Source: Cupriavidus taiwanensis (GTDB taxonomy: Bacteria; Pseudomonadota; Gammaproteobacteria; Burkholderiales; Burkholderiaceae). From it: DNA of 64,000 nt. Position 1 is the first letter of the stretch. Every line of letters starts with the position of its first letter. Position numbers and translations under genes: made by a program. The notes beneath the pieces are model-generated. The model did not search any database. It worked only from the letters and a program-made list of their open reading frames with translations, and was not told where the DNA came from. The stretch is from contig NZ_LT976853.1 of assembly GCF_900249755.1 (NCBI RefSeq), positions 2,622,157 to 2,686,156 of the forward strand, in the 5' to 3' direction. Of the stretch, positions 40,715 to 51,408 are shown one piece after another.

Positions 40715-42040
40715 TCAGTGCAGCTTGACGCGCGGGCTGGTCTTGCTGCGCAGCCAGTGCGAGACCGTGTCCAGCGCCATCCCCACCGCGCCATGCAGCG
40801 CCATCACGTGCATCCGGTACAGCGAGGTGTACATGAAGCGCGCCATCAGCCCTTCGATAAACATCGAGCCGCCGATCAGCCCGCCCATCAGGCTGCCGAC
40901 CGCGCTGAAGTGCCCCAGCGACACCAGCGAGCCGAAGTCCTTGAAGGTGAACCGCGGCAGCGGCCGGCCCGCCAGCCGTGCGCACAGCGCCTGGTAGAGG
41001 AAGGTGGCCTGCTGGTGCGCGGCCTGCGCGCGCGGCGGCACCGAGGTCTGCTTCTCCGGCCACGGGCAGCTGGCGCAATCCCCAAAGGCGAAGATGTCGG
41101 GGTCGCCCTCGCTCTGCAGCGTCGGGCCGACCACGATCTGGCCCTGGCGGCTGACCGGCAGGCCCAGGCTGGCCAGCACCGCGGGCGCGATGATGCCGGC
41201 GGCCCACACCGTCAGGTCGGCATCGATGGTCTTGCCGCTGGCGGTCAGCACGGCCTGCGGCGTGACCTCGGTGACGCGTTCGCTGGTGAAGACGTCGACG
41301 TCCAGCTTCCTCAGCAGCTTGGCGGTCTCGGCCGAGACCCGCTCGGACAGCGCCGGCAGGATGCGCGGACCGGCCTCGACCACATGGATGCGCACGTCGC
41401 GGCGCGGGTCGAGGCGGTGCAGGCCATAGGCGCTGAGCACGTGCGCGGTGTTGCGCAGCTCGGCCGACAGTTCGACGCCGGTGGCGCCGGCGCCGATGAT
41501 GGCCACGTCCACGCGCGGACGGCCGTCGTCGCCCACGCGGCCGCGCCCGTTCTGCGCGCGCACGCAGGCCGCGATCAGCCGCTTGCGGAAGCGCTCGGCC
41601 TGCGCCACGGTGTCGAGCGCGATGGCATGCTCGGCCGCGCCCGGCACGCCGAAGAAATGCGTGACGCAGCCGATCGCCAGCACCAGCGTGTCGTACGGCA
41701 GTTCGCGCGCGGGCAGCAGCTCGGCGCCGTCCTGGTCGACGCAGGCGGATACGGAAATGGTCTTGCGGGTGCGGTCGATGCCGGTCAGCTCGCCCTGCTG
41801 GAACTCGAAATGATGCCAGCGCGCCTGCGCCGCGTATTCGAGCTGGTGGGTGTTGGGATCCATGCTGCCGGCGGCCACTTCATGCAGCAGCGGCTTCCAG
41901 ATATGGGTGGGCAGGCGGTCGACCAGCACCACCTGCGCCGCGCCCTTGCGGCCGAGCTTGTCGCCCAGCCTGGTTACCAGTTCCAGCCCCCCTGCTCCGC
42001 CGCCGACGACGACGATGCGGTGCGTCCTTGTTTCTGTCAT
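40715..42040 (-). CDS. ndh: Type II NADH dehydrogenase (NDH-2)
   Basis: A peripheral-membrane FAD enzyme passing electrons from NADH to quinone without pumping protons. It has 441 residues. The FAD motif GGGAGG is at 13-18, the second dinucleotide motif is VAIIGAGATGVELSAEL, and ASG...ADLTVWAAG and DIFAFGDCASCPW follow. The C-terminal amphipathic stretch (FIEGLMARFMYTSLYRMH) would anchor it to the membrane. It is the usual ndh of Burkholderiaceae. The 190-bp gap to polA holds no recognised signal. Confidence 0.93.
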   Translation of the reverse strand: MTETRTHRIVVVGGGAGGLELVTRLGDKLGRKGAAQVVLVDRLPTHIWKPLLHEVAAGSMDPNTHQLEYAAQARWHHFEFQQGELTGIDRTRKTISVSACVDQDGAELLPARELPYDTLVLAIGCVTHFFGVPGAAEHAIALDTVAQAERFRKRLIAACVRAQNGRGRVGDDGRPRVDVAIIGAGATGVELSAELRNTAHVLSAYGLHRLDPRRDVRIHVVEAGPRILPALSERVSAETAKLLRKLDVDVFTSERVTEVTPQAVLTASGKTIDADLTVWAAGIIAPAVLASLGLPVSRQGQIVVGPTLQSEGDPDIFAFGDCASCPWPEKQTSVPPRAQAAHQQATFLYQALCARLAGRPLPRFTFKDFGSLVSLGHFSAVGSLMGGLIGGSMFIEGLMARFMYTSLYRMHVMALHGAVGMALDTVSHWLRSKTSPRVKLH

Positions 42041-42231
42041 GGTCTACCTGCTGCGTTTTTATGAATGCTTGCCTGAGGCGTTTGCCACAGTCTGCTGCAT
42101 TGCAGCATGGCTGGCAAGCGCCACACGCCGACTCAGCAGTCGCTTCATTCGATACCGCTGCGCAGGGGCGGCGAGCCGGCCGCGGCGCCGGCTCGCCAGG
42201 GGGAGGTCTTCAGCGCGCCTTCAGCGGGCGT

Positions 42232-45051
42232 TTAGTGCGCTTCCTCCCAGTTGGCACCGCTGCCCACTTCGGCCACCAGCGGCACGCGCAGTTCAGCCAC
42301 CGTGCACATCAGCTCGGGCAGGCGCGCCCTGACCAGTTCCAGCTCGTGCTCGGGCACCTCCAGCACCAGTTCATCGTGCACCTGCATGATCTGCCGAGTC
42401 TGCAGGCCGTCGCGCTCCAGCCAGTCCTGCACCGCGATCATCGACAGCTTGATCAGGTCGGCCGCGGTGCCCTGCATCGGCGCGTTGATGGCGGCGCGCT
42501 CGGCGGCCTGGCGGCGCGGGCCGCTGCCGCCGTTGATATCCGGCAGCCACAGCCGCCGGCCGAACACGGTCTCGACATAGCCCTGCTCGCGCGCGGTCTG
42601 GCGCGTTTCTTCCATGTAATGGGCGACGCCCGGATAGCGCATGAAGTAGCGGTCGATGTAGTGCCTGGCCGCGTCGCGCTCGATGCCCAGGTTGCTGGCC
42701 AGCCCGAATGCGCTCATGCCGTAGATCAGGCCGAAGTTGATCACCTTGGCGTAGCGGCGCTGCTCGCTGCTGACCGCCTCGCGTTCGACGCCGAAGATCT
42801 CGCCGGCGGTGGCGCGGTGGATGTCCTCGCCGTTGGCAAAGGCGCGCAGCAGGTTCTCGTCGCCCGAGATATGGGCCATGATGCGCAGCTCGATCTGCGA
42901 ATAGTCGGCCGACACGATCACGCTGCCCGGTTCGGCGATAAAGGCCTCGCGGATGCGGCGGCCTTCCTCGGTGCGCACCGGGATGTTCTGCAGGTTGGGC
43001 TCGGTCGACGCCAGCCGCCCGGTCACCGCGGTGGCCTGGCCGTAGCTGGTGTGCACGCGCCCGGTTCGCGGGTTGACCATCTTCGGCAGCTTGTCGGTGT
43101 AGGTGGACTTGAGCTTGGCCAGGCCGCGGTAGTCCAGCAGCAGCTTGGGCAGCGGGTAGTCCTCGGCCAGCTTCTGCAGCACCTCTTCGTCGGTCGACGG
43201 TGCGCCGCTGGCGGTCTTCTTCACCACCGGCAGCTTCATCTGGTTGAACAGGATCTCGCCGATCTGCTTGGGCGAACCGAGGTTGAAGGGCTGGCCCGCG
43301 GCCTCGTAGGCCGACTGCTCCAGCGCCAGCATGCGCAGGCCCAGCTCGGCGCTCTGCGCGGCCAGGCGCTCGGCGTCGATCAGCACGCCGTTGCGCTCGA
43401 CCTTCTGCAGCACCACCGAGACCGGCATCTCGATCTCTTCATAGACGCGCCGCAGCCCCGCCGCGGCCTCGACCTGCGGAAACATCTTGCGATGCAGGCG
43501 CAGCGTCACGTCGGCATCCTCGGCGGCGTATTCGGTGGCGCGGGCCAGGTCGATCTGGTCGAAGCCGATCTGGCTGGCGCCCTTGCCGCAGACCTCTTCG
43601 TACGTAATGGTCTTCAGGCTCAGCAGGCGCTCGGCCAGGCTGTCCATGCCGTGGTTGCGGTGCGAGGCCAGCACGTAGCTCTGCAGCATGGTGTCGTGCG
43701 CCACGCCGCGCAGCTGGATGCCGTGGTTGGCGAACACATGGACGTCGTACTTCAGGTTCTGGCCGAGCTTGGGGCGGCTGGCATCTTCCAGCCATGCGCG
43801 CATGCGTTCCAGCACGAACTCGCGAGAGAGCTGGCCATGCTCGGGCAGGCCGGCCACGTCCGGGCCGCGATGCGCCACCGGGATATAGCAGGCCTCGCCC
43901 GGCGCCGCCGACAGCGAGATGCCGACCAGCTGCGCCTGCATCGGATCGAGCGAAGTCGTTTCGGTGTCGATCGCCACCAGCGGCGCGGACTCGATGCGCC
44001 GCAGCCAGTCTTCCAGCATGCCTTCGGTGGTGACGGTCTCGTAGCGGATCTCGGTCGGTGCGGCATCCTCGACCGGCGACGCTGCGGCGTCAGCCGCGGA
44101 CGCAGGCCCATCGAACAGGCCGCCCTGCGCGGGCGCGCTGGCCGCGGCACGGGCGCGGGCCTGGGCGCGCGCATCGGGCAGGCTTTCGCCGGTGGCTTCG
44201 CGCAGCCAGGTCTTGAAGCCATAGCGCTGGAAGAACGTGACCAGTTGTTCCTTGTCCTCGCCGGTCTCGCGCAGCGCGTGGAAATCGGCGACCGACTTGC
44301 TCAGATCGCAGTCGGTCTTGACCGTGACCAGCCGGCGCGCCATCGGCAGCCATTCCAGCGTGTTGCGCAGGTTCTCCCCGACCACGCCCTTGATGCCGGG
44401 CGCGGCCGCGATCACGCCGTCGAGCGAGCCATGCTCGGCCAGCCATTTGACCGCGGTCTTGGGGCCGACCTTGGGCACGCCCGGGACGTTGTCGACGGCA
44501 TCGCCGATCAGCGACAGATAATCGATGATGCGCTCGGGCGGCACGCCGAACTTGGCAACCACGCCGGGAGGATCGAGCACCTCGCCGCTCATGGTATTGA
44601 CCAGCGTGACCTGCTCGTTGACTAGCTGCGCCAGGTCCTTGTCGCCCGTGGACACCACCGTGCGCACGCCCTGTGCCATGGCCTGGCGCGACAATGTGCC
44701 GATCACGTCGTCGGCCTCGACGCCGTCGACCACCACGATCGGCCAGCCCAGCGCGCGCACGGCCTCGTGGATCGGCTCGATCTGGCGCGCCAGGTCCTCG
44801 GGCATCGACGGGCGGTGTTCCTTGTAGGCCGGATAGAGGTCGTCGCGAAAGGTCTTGCCCTTGGCGTCGAATACGCACGCGCTATACTCTGCCGGGTAGT
44901 CGTTGCGCAACTTGCGCAGCATGTTGATCATGCCGTAGATTGCCCCTGTGGGCAGACCCTCCCCATTCCTCAGGTCCGGCAAAGCGTGATAAGCGCGATA
45001 CAGATAGCTCGATCCATCGACGAGCAAGAGTGTTTTTGGACTATCCGACAT
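42232..45051 (-). CDS. polA: DNA polymerase I
   Basis: Repair and Okazaki-fragment polymerase of 939 residues. The 5'-nuclease domain begins LLLVDGSSYLYRAYHALPDL. The proofreading domain keeps its acids (AIDTETTSLDP, NLKYDVHVF, YAAEDADVTLRLH). The polymerase domain has SADYSQIELR, INFGLIYGMSAFGLA and VHDELVLEVP. The ATG at 45051 (MSDSPKT) or 45057 (MGM) is the start; the open frame to 45390 is a shadow of the divergent gene. The start codon region overlaps that of the LOG-family gene on the other strand. Confidence 0.97.
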   Translation of the reverse strand: MSDSPKTLLLVDGSSYLYRAYHALPDLRNGEGLPTGAIYGMINMLRKLRNDYPAEYSACVFDAKGKTFRDDLYPAYKEHRPSMPEDLARQIEPIHEAVRALGWPIVVVDGVEADDVIGTLSRQAMAQGVRTVVSTGDKDLAQLVNEQVTLVNTMSGEVLDPPGVVAKFGVPPERIIDYLSLIGDAVDNVPGVPKVGPKTAVKWLAEHGSLDGVIAAAPGIKGVVGENLRNTLEWLPMARRLVTVKTDCDLSKSVADFHALRETGEDKEQLVTFFQRYGFKTWLREATGESLPDARAQARARAAASAPAQGGLFDGPASAADAAASPVEDAAPTEIRYETVTTEGMLEDWLRRIESAPLVAIDTETTSLDPMQAQLVGISLSAAPGEACYIPVAHRGPDVAGLPEHGQLSREFVLERMRAWLEDASRPKLGQNLKYDVHVFANHGIQLRGVAHDTMLQSYVLASHRNHGMDSLAERLLSLKTITYEEVCGKGASQIGFDQIDLARATEYAAEDADVTLRLHRKMFPQVEAAAGLRRVYEEIEMPVSVVLQKVERNGVLIDAERLAAQSAELGLRMLALEQSAYEAAGQPFNLGSPKQIGEILFNQMKLPVVKKTASGAPSTDEEVLQKLAEDYPLPKLLLDYRGLAKLKSTYTDKLPKMVNPRTGRVHTSYGQATAVTGRLASTEPNLQNIPVRTEEGRRIREAFIAEPGSVIVSADYSQIELRIMAHISGDENLLRAFANGEDIHRATAGEIFGVEREAVSSEQRRYAKVINFGLIYGMSAFGLASNLGIERDAARHYIDRYFMRYPGVAHYMEETRQTAREQGYVETVFGRRLWLPDINGGSGPRRQAAERAAINAPMQGTAADLIKLSMIAVQDWLERDGLQTRQIMQVHDELVLEVPEHELELVRARLPELMCTVAELRVPLVAEVGSGANWEEAH

Positions 45052-45055
45052 TCCC

Positions 45056-46003
45056 ATGGACTCAAAATTGACTGGTGCCGCTGCAGGCGGTGCCTCGACC
45101 GCCCCCCTTGCTGACCCGGATGTTGCTGATATCTCCGGCGATACCGTACAACCCCCGCCGGAGGCTGCCGCCGAGCACGCCGCGGCCGTAGCCGCCGCGG
45201 CCGATGCCGCCGCCGCGGGCAATCCGCCGGAAGTTGCTGCTGAAAAGGCTGCGGCGGCGGCGGCGCGCGCCAATCCGCGCAAGATGATCCCCAGCCTGCG
45301 TGCGCTGGCCGACGAAGACCGCGCTACCGCAAAGAAGGCGCGCGCCTCATGGCAAATGTTCACGATTATGGCAGAGTTCATCGAGGCCACCGAGTACCTG
45401 TCCGAGATCCGTCCGGCGGTGTCGATCTACGGCAGCGCGCGCCTGCGCGAGGATTCCCCGTACTACCAGCGCACCATCGAGATCGCCCGGCTGTTCTCGG
45501 ACGCCGGCTTTGCCGTGATCTCCGGCGGCGGCCCCGGCATCATGGAAGCGGCCAACAAGGGCGCGCACGCCGGCAAGTCGGCCAGCGTCGGCCTGAACAT
45601 CGAACTGCCGCACGAGCAGCAGGGCAATCCGTACCAGGACATTGCCATGCGCTTTCGCCATTTCTTCACGCGCAAGGTCACCTTCGTCAAGAATTCGGAC
45701 GCCTTTATCGTGATGCCGGGCGGCTTCGGCACGCTCGACGAACTGGCCGAGGTGCTGACGCTGGTGCAGACCGGCAAGTCGCGCTCGGTGCCGGTGATCA
45801 TGTTCGGCAGCCGCTTCTGGAAGGGGCTGCTGGACTGGTTCCGCTTCACGCTGCTGCCGATGGGCCTGATCGCCGAGCACGACCTGGACCTGATGAAGAT
45901 CGTCGACGAGCCGCACGAAGTGCTGGAAGCGGTCTACGACTACTACGAGCAGCGCGGCGGCGACAAGCCGATTCCGCCAAAGGAAGAGATGTTCTACCTG
46001 TAA
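45056..46003 (+). CDS. LOG-family (TIGR00730) Rossmann-fold protein
   Basis: A 315-residue protein of the lysine-decarboxylase-like LOG family; characterised relatives release cytokinin bases or hydrolyse nucleoside monophosphates. The signature is SGGGPGIMEAANKGA (from residue 156) and PGGFGTLDE (221-229), with VSIYGSARL before them. The first 100 residues are mostly Ala-rich low-complexity and outside the family core; internal ATGs at residues 77 and 101 are possible starts. The listed start lies five bases from the polA start on the opposite strand, so its promoter would lie inside polA. Confidence 0.85.
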   Translation: MDSKLTGAAAGGASTAPLADPDVADISGDTVQPPPEAAAEHAAAVAAAADAAAAGNPPEVAAEKAAAAAARANPRKMIPSLRALADEDRATAKKARASWQMFTIMAEFIEATEYLSEIRPAVSIYGSARLREDSPYYQRTIEIARLFSDAGFAVISGGGPGIMEAANKGAHAGKSASVGLNIELPHEQQGNPYQDIAMRFRHFFTRKVTFVKNSDAFIVMPGGFGTLDELAEVLTLVQTGKSRSVPVIMFGSRFWKGLLDWFRFTLLPMGLIAEHDLDLMKIVDEPHEVLEAVYDYYEQRGGDKPIPPKEEMFYL

Positions 46004-46226
46004 GGCCCGGGGGCTCGGCACGACCGGTGCGCCGCGGCCACGCATGCGCCACCCGGCACCGTGGCGCAGGTGCCCCGCGGGGCACGGCGGCGGCCTGTGC
46101 GGGGCAGGAATTGCTAGAATGGAACCTGTCCGTCTGCCAAGCCCGGCGCCGCCGGGTTGCAGTCCAACCGCCGCATGCCGCGGGGTTGCGCGCAAGCCGC
46201 GCCGCAGCCCCGCACAGGAGCCCCTG

Positions 46227-46652
46227 ATGACCTCCCCCTCCACCGCCCGCCCGGTCCGGCCCACGCGGTCTGCCGACGTCGGCGAGCCTGAATCGCCTGC
46301 CAGGCGGCCCGTGTCCGGCCTGGCCGTGGCCGCCGCGCTGGCGCTGGCCTCCGGCTGGGCCGTCGCGCAGGAAAGCAATGCGCTGACCCAGCAGGAGCTG
46401 AACCAGATCAACAACCAGCCGATCGCCCCGGCCGCCAGGTCGCAGCTGAACCAGCCGCGCGAGCCGAGCTTCCAGCTGAACGAACGCGACGGCACCCAGG
46501 TGCGCGAGTACCGCGACAAGGGCCGCGCCACCGATATCCAGGTCAAATCGGGTTTCGGCACCAGGTACGAGATGAGCAAGCCGGAAGACAGCTCGCCCAA
46601 GATCCGCGAGCACGACGTCAACCGCGTGCCTTCGGTCAACCTGAAGTTCTGA
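46227..46652 (+). CDS. DUF2782 family protein
   Basis: A 141-residue protein. The C-terminal half (NERDGTQVREYRDKGRATDI, then VKSGFGTRYEMSKP) matches the small DUF2782 domain, whose function is unknown. A hydrophobic stretch SGLAVAAALALASGWAVAQ around residues 30-48 is a signal peptide or membrane anchor, preceded by an unusually long polar N-terminus. AGGAG eight bases before the ATG at 46227 fixes the start. It precedes thrB, as is usual in Burkholderiaceae. TAGAAT at 46115-46120 is a weak promoter candidate. Confidence 0.82.
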   Translation: MTSPSTARPVRPTRSADVGEPESPARRPVSGLAVAAALALASGWAVAQESNALTQQELNQINNQPIAPAARSQLNQPREPSFQLNERDGTQVREYRDKGRATDIQVKSGFGTRYEMSKPEDSSPKIREHDVNRVPSVNLKF

Positions 46653-46781
46653 ACCCGCTTGCCCACGGCCTGGCATGAGCGCCAGGCCGCGCCGGCCCTC
46701 CGGCAGTCATGCCGCGGCGGCGGCCCGGACTTTGTCCGAAACAGGCGCCCGCCGCTTTCCGATTCGCTTCACACAACGAGT

Positions 46782-47786
46782 ATGGCCGTATTCACCACGG
46801 TCTCGCAGGACGAGATCGCACGCTGGCTGCTGGATTTCGACCTTGGCGAAGTGCGCGAACTGCGCGGCATCGCCTCGGGCATCGAGAACAGCAATTTCTT
46901 CCTCACCATGGAGCACGAGGGCCAGACGCGCCAGTACGTGCTGACCATCTTCGAGCGGCTGTCGTTCGCGCAGCTGCCGTATTACCTGCACCTGATGGCG
47001 CACCTGGCCGAGCGCGGCATCCGCGTGCCCGCGCCGATCCCGGCGCGCGACGGCGAGATCCTGCGCCCGCTCAAGGGCAAGCCCGCCACCATCGTCACGC
47101 GCCTGCCGGGCGCGTCGCAGCTCGCCCCCGACGCGCAGCACTGCGCCGAGGTCGGCGACATGCTGGCGCGCATGCACCTGGCCGGCACGGACTACCCGCG
47201 GCGCCAGCCCAACCTGCGCAGCCTGCCCTGGTGGCAGCAGACCGAGCGCGAGATCCTGCCCTTCCTCGATGCCGGCCAGCGCGCGCTGCTGCAACGGGAA
47301 ATCGCCCACCAGGCCGCGTTCTTCGCCAGCGCCGCGTATGCCAGCCTGGGCGAAGGCCCGTGCCACTGCGACCTGTTCCGCGACAACGCGCTGTTCGAGG
47401 AAGACGGCAGCGGCCGCCACCGGCTGGGCGGCTTCTTCGATTTCTACTTCGCCGGCCATGACAAGTGGCTGTTCGACGTCGCGGTCACCGTCAACGACTG
47501 GTGCATCGACCTGGCTACCGGCGAACTCGACCCCGCGCGCGCGCAGGCGCTGCTGCGGGCTTATCATGCGGTCAGGCCGCTGACCGAGACCGAGGCCGCG
47601 CACTGGCAGGACATGCTGCGCGCGGGCGCGCTGCGCTTCTGGGTGTCGCGACTGTGGGACTTCTACCTGCCGCGCGAGGCCGACATGCTGCAGCCGCACG
47701 ATCCGGCCCATTTCGAACGCATCCTGCGCCGGCGCCTCGACGCACAACCCGCGAACCCTGCGAGCGCCCCGCTCCCCTGGATCTGA
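46782..47786 (+). CDS. thrB: Homoserine kinase, APH/choline-kinase fold
   Basis: Phosphorylates homoserine on the way to threonine. It is the ThrB2-like protein-kinase-fold enzyme, unrelated to the GHMP-type ThrB of E. coli, with 334 residues. The catalytic loop is [12 protein letters not shown] (His195, Asp197, Asn202), and the metal-binding aspartate is Asp220 in [30 protein letters not shown] is the typical start. The stop is five bases from the next gene, so thrB and the BPSS1780-type gene are an operon. Confidence 0.93.
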   Translation: MAVFTTVSQDEIARWLLDFDLGEVRELRGIASGIENSNFFLTMEHEGQTRQYVLTIFERLSFAQLPYYLHLMAHLAERGIRVPAPIPARDGEILRPLKGKPATIVTRLPGASQLAPDAQHCAEVGDMLARMHLAGTDYPRRQPNLRSLPWWQQTEREILPFLDAGQRALLQREIAHQAAFFASAAYASLGEGPCHCDLFRDNALFEEDGSGRHRLGGFFDFYFAGHDKWLFDVAVTVNDWCIDLATGELDPARAQALLRAYHAVRPLTETEAAHWQDMLRAGALRFWVSRLWDFYLPREADMLQPHDPAHFERILRRRLDAQPANPASAPLPWI

Positions 47787-47791
47787 CCCGT

Positions 47792-48589
47792 ATGCAACTA
47801 CTGGAAGTCCCCGCCAAGGAAGGCTACACCTGGTTCCGCCAGGGCATCTGGCTGTTCCGCAAGAACCCGCTGACCTTCCTGATGCTGCTGTTCGTCTACC
47901 TGATCGCCGCGCAGCTGGCCATCGTGGTGCCGCTGGTCGGCATCATCGCGCTGCTGGTGGTCACGCCCGGCCTGTCGGTCGGCGTGATGACCGCCTGCCG
48001 CGACGTGATCCAGAACAAGCGGGTGCTGCCCACCGTGCTGCTGGCCGGCTTCCGCGCCAACGGCAAGGAAGCCACGCGCAACCTGCTGGTGCTGGGCGGC
48101 ATCTACGCCGGGCTGGTATTCGTGCTGGGCCTGATCGCCGGCGCGGTGGTCGACATGAGCGCGCTGGTGCCGATCGTGCTGAAAGAAGAGGCGCCCACCG
48201 CCGAGGCGGTGCGCCAGCTGTACTACGCCATGCTGATCGGCGCGCTGCTGTACACGCCGATCGCGATGATGTTCTGGTTCGCGCCGCTGCTGGCCGCCTG
48301 GCACGGCGTGCCGCCGGTCAAGGCGCTGTTCTTCAGCTGGACCGCGTGCTGGCGCAACCGCGGCGCGTTCTTCACCTACGCGGTGCTGTTCGCGATGCTG
48401 CTGGTGGCGATTCCGTTCTTCCTCGAAGCGGTGTTCAGCGCCTTCGGCGCCGAGACCGTGCTGTCGTTTTTGGTGACGCCGTATTCGCTGCTGATGCTGG
48501 CGATCCTGTATTGCTCGTTCTATGCGACGTACCGGGGCTGCTTCAACGTGACCCCGCCGGGAGTCGAACCGGCCGCGCCGGCGGTCTGA
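47792..48589 (+). CDS. BPSS1780-family membrane protein
   Basis: A 265-residue inner-membrane protein with about six hydrophobic helices, beginning MQLLEVPAKEGYTWFRQGIW and containing PLLAAWHGVPPVKALFFS. This is a conserved betaproteobacterial family with no known function. Its place five bases after thrB suggests co-transcription, but there is no functional evidence of a threonine role. It ends in a convergent gap with REP-like repeats and uvrD. Confidence 0.82.
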   Translation: MQLLEVPAKEGYTWFRQGIWLFRKNPLTFLMLLFVYLIAAQLAIVVPLVGIIALLVVTPGLSVGVMTACRDVIQNKRVLPTVLLAGFRANGKEATRNLLVLGGIYAGLVFVLGLIAGAVVDMSALVPIVLKEEAPTAEAVRQLYYAMLIGALLYTPIAMMFWFAPLLAAWHGVPPVKALFFSWTACWRNRGAFFTYAVLFAMLLVAIPFFLEAVFSAFGAETVLSFLVTPYSLLMLAILYCSFYATYRGCFNVTPPGVEPAAPAV

Positions 48590-48657
48590 AGCGCAAGCTA
48601 GAGCGAGCGGTTTTGGGTGCTCCCAAGCCGCCCGCTCTGGCCCAGGCAAGGTGTTCT

Positions 48658-48811
48658 CCCTCTCCCCTCATGGGGAGAGGGTCGGGGTGAGGGGTGGTCT
48701 GGCTAGGCACCACATCAAGCGGGGCCACCGGTTTTAACCCACGGGCCTCAGCCTTTGACCCGCCTGCCCTCACCCCCGGCCCCTCTCCCGCAAGCGGGAG
48801 AGGGGAGCAAA
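48658..48811. repeat. REPIN-like pair of inverted REP elements, copy B
   Basis: Two REP-like units face each other. The left unit is 48658-48694 (CCCTCTCCCC/GGGGAGAGGG hairpin plus TCGGGGTGAGGG). The right unit is 48767-48811 (CCCTCACCCC..., then CCCTCTCCCGC/GCGGGAGAGGG and GGAGCAAAC). A 72-bp unrelated spacer separates them. They lie between the convergent BPSS1780-type gene and uvrD. Confidence 0.88.
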
Positions 48812-48841
48812 CCCGCGGCGCGCGAGACCGCGCGCGCTATC

Positions 48842-51190
<2,349 letters not shown>

Positions 51191-51216
51191 CGGAGGGGCC
51201 TAGTGGAGTCGCCGCA

Positions 51217-51222
51217 ATTATA
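51217..51222 (-). promoter_or_regulatory. Candidate -10 for uvrD
   Basis: A consensus TATAAT on the minus strand, 27 bases upstream of the uvrD start, so the leader would be about 20 bases. No clear LexA box was seen in the gap. Confidence 0.5.
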
Positions 51223-51296
51223 CCGGGGGGCCTGCCCCGCGCCGGCCGCCAGCGCGCGCCGCTGGCGGCGAAATAGGCACCGGGCGCCCGCCCCCG

Positions 51297-51302
51297 TATA
51301 AT
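51297..51302 (+). promoter_or_regulatory. Candidate -10 for valS
   Basis: A consensus TATAAT on the plus strand, 107 bases before the valS start. TAGGCA 17 bases upstream is a poor -35. The leader shows no recognisable T-box, as expected for a proteobacterium. Confidence 0.5.
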
Positions 51303-51408
51303 TTGTGGTTTCACTGGCGCCAGGCCGGCCCTGACAGGCCGCCAGCGACCGCCAGGCGCAGGCCACCGCACCTGCCACGCATCCAGACGCCAACCTCGAC
51401 ATCCCAGC

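Noticed and set aside
45052..45390. Upstream extension of the polA frame
   Set aside because: Translated residues are Ala-rich and lie opposite the start of the LOG-family gene. PolA similarity begins only at LLLVDGSSYLYRAYHA right after 45051.
48658..48811. REP-like hairpins considered as rho-independent terminators
   Set aside because: They lack T-runs after the stems, and the same sequence recurs in other gaps, which fits a dispersed repeat better. They may still affect 3' ends.
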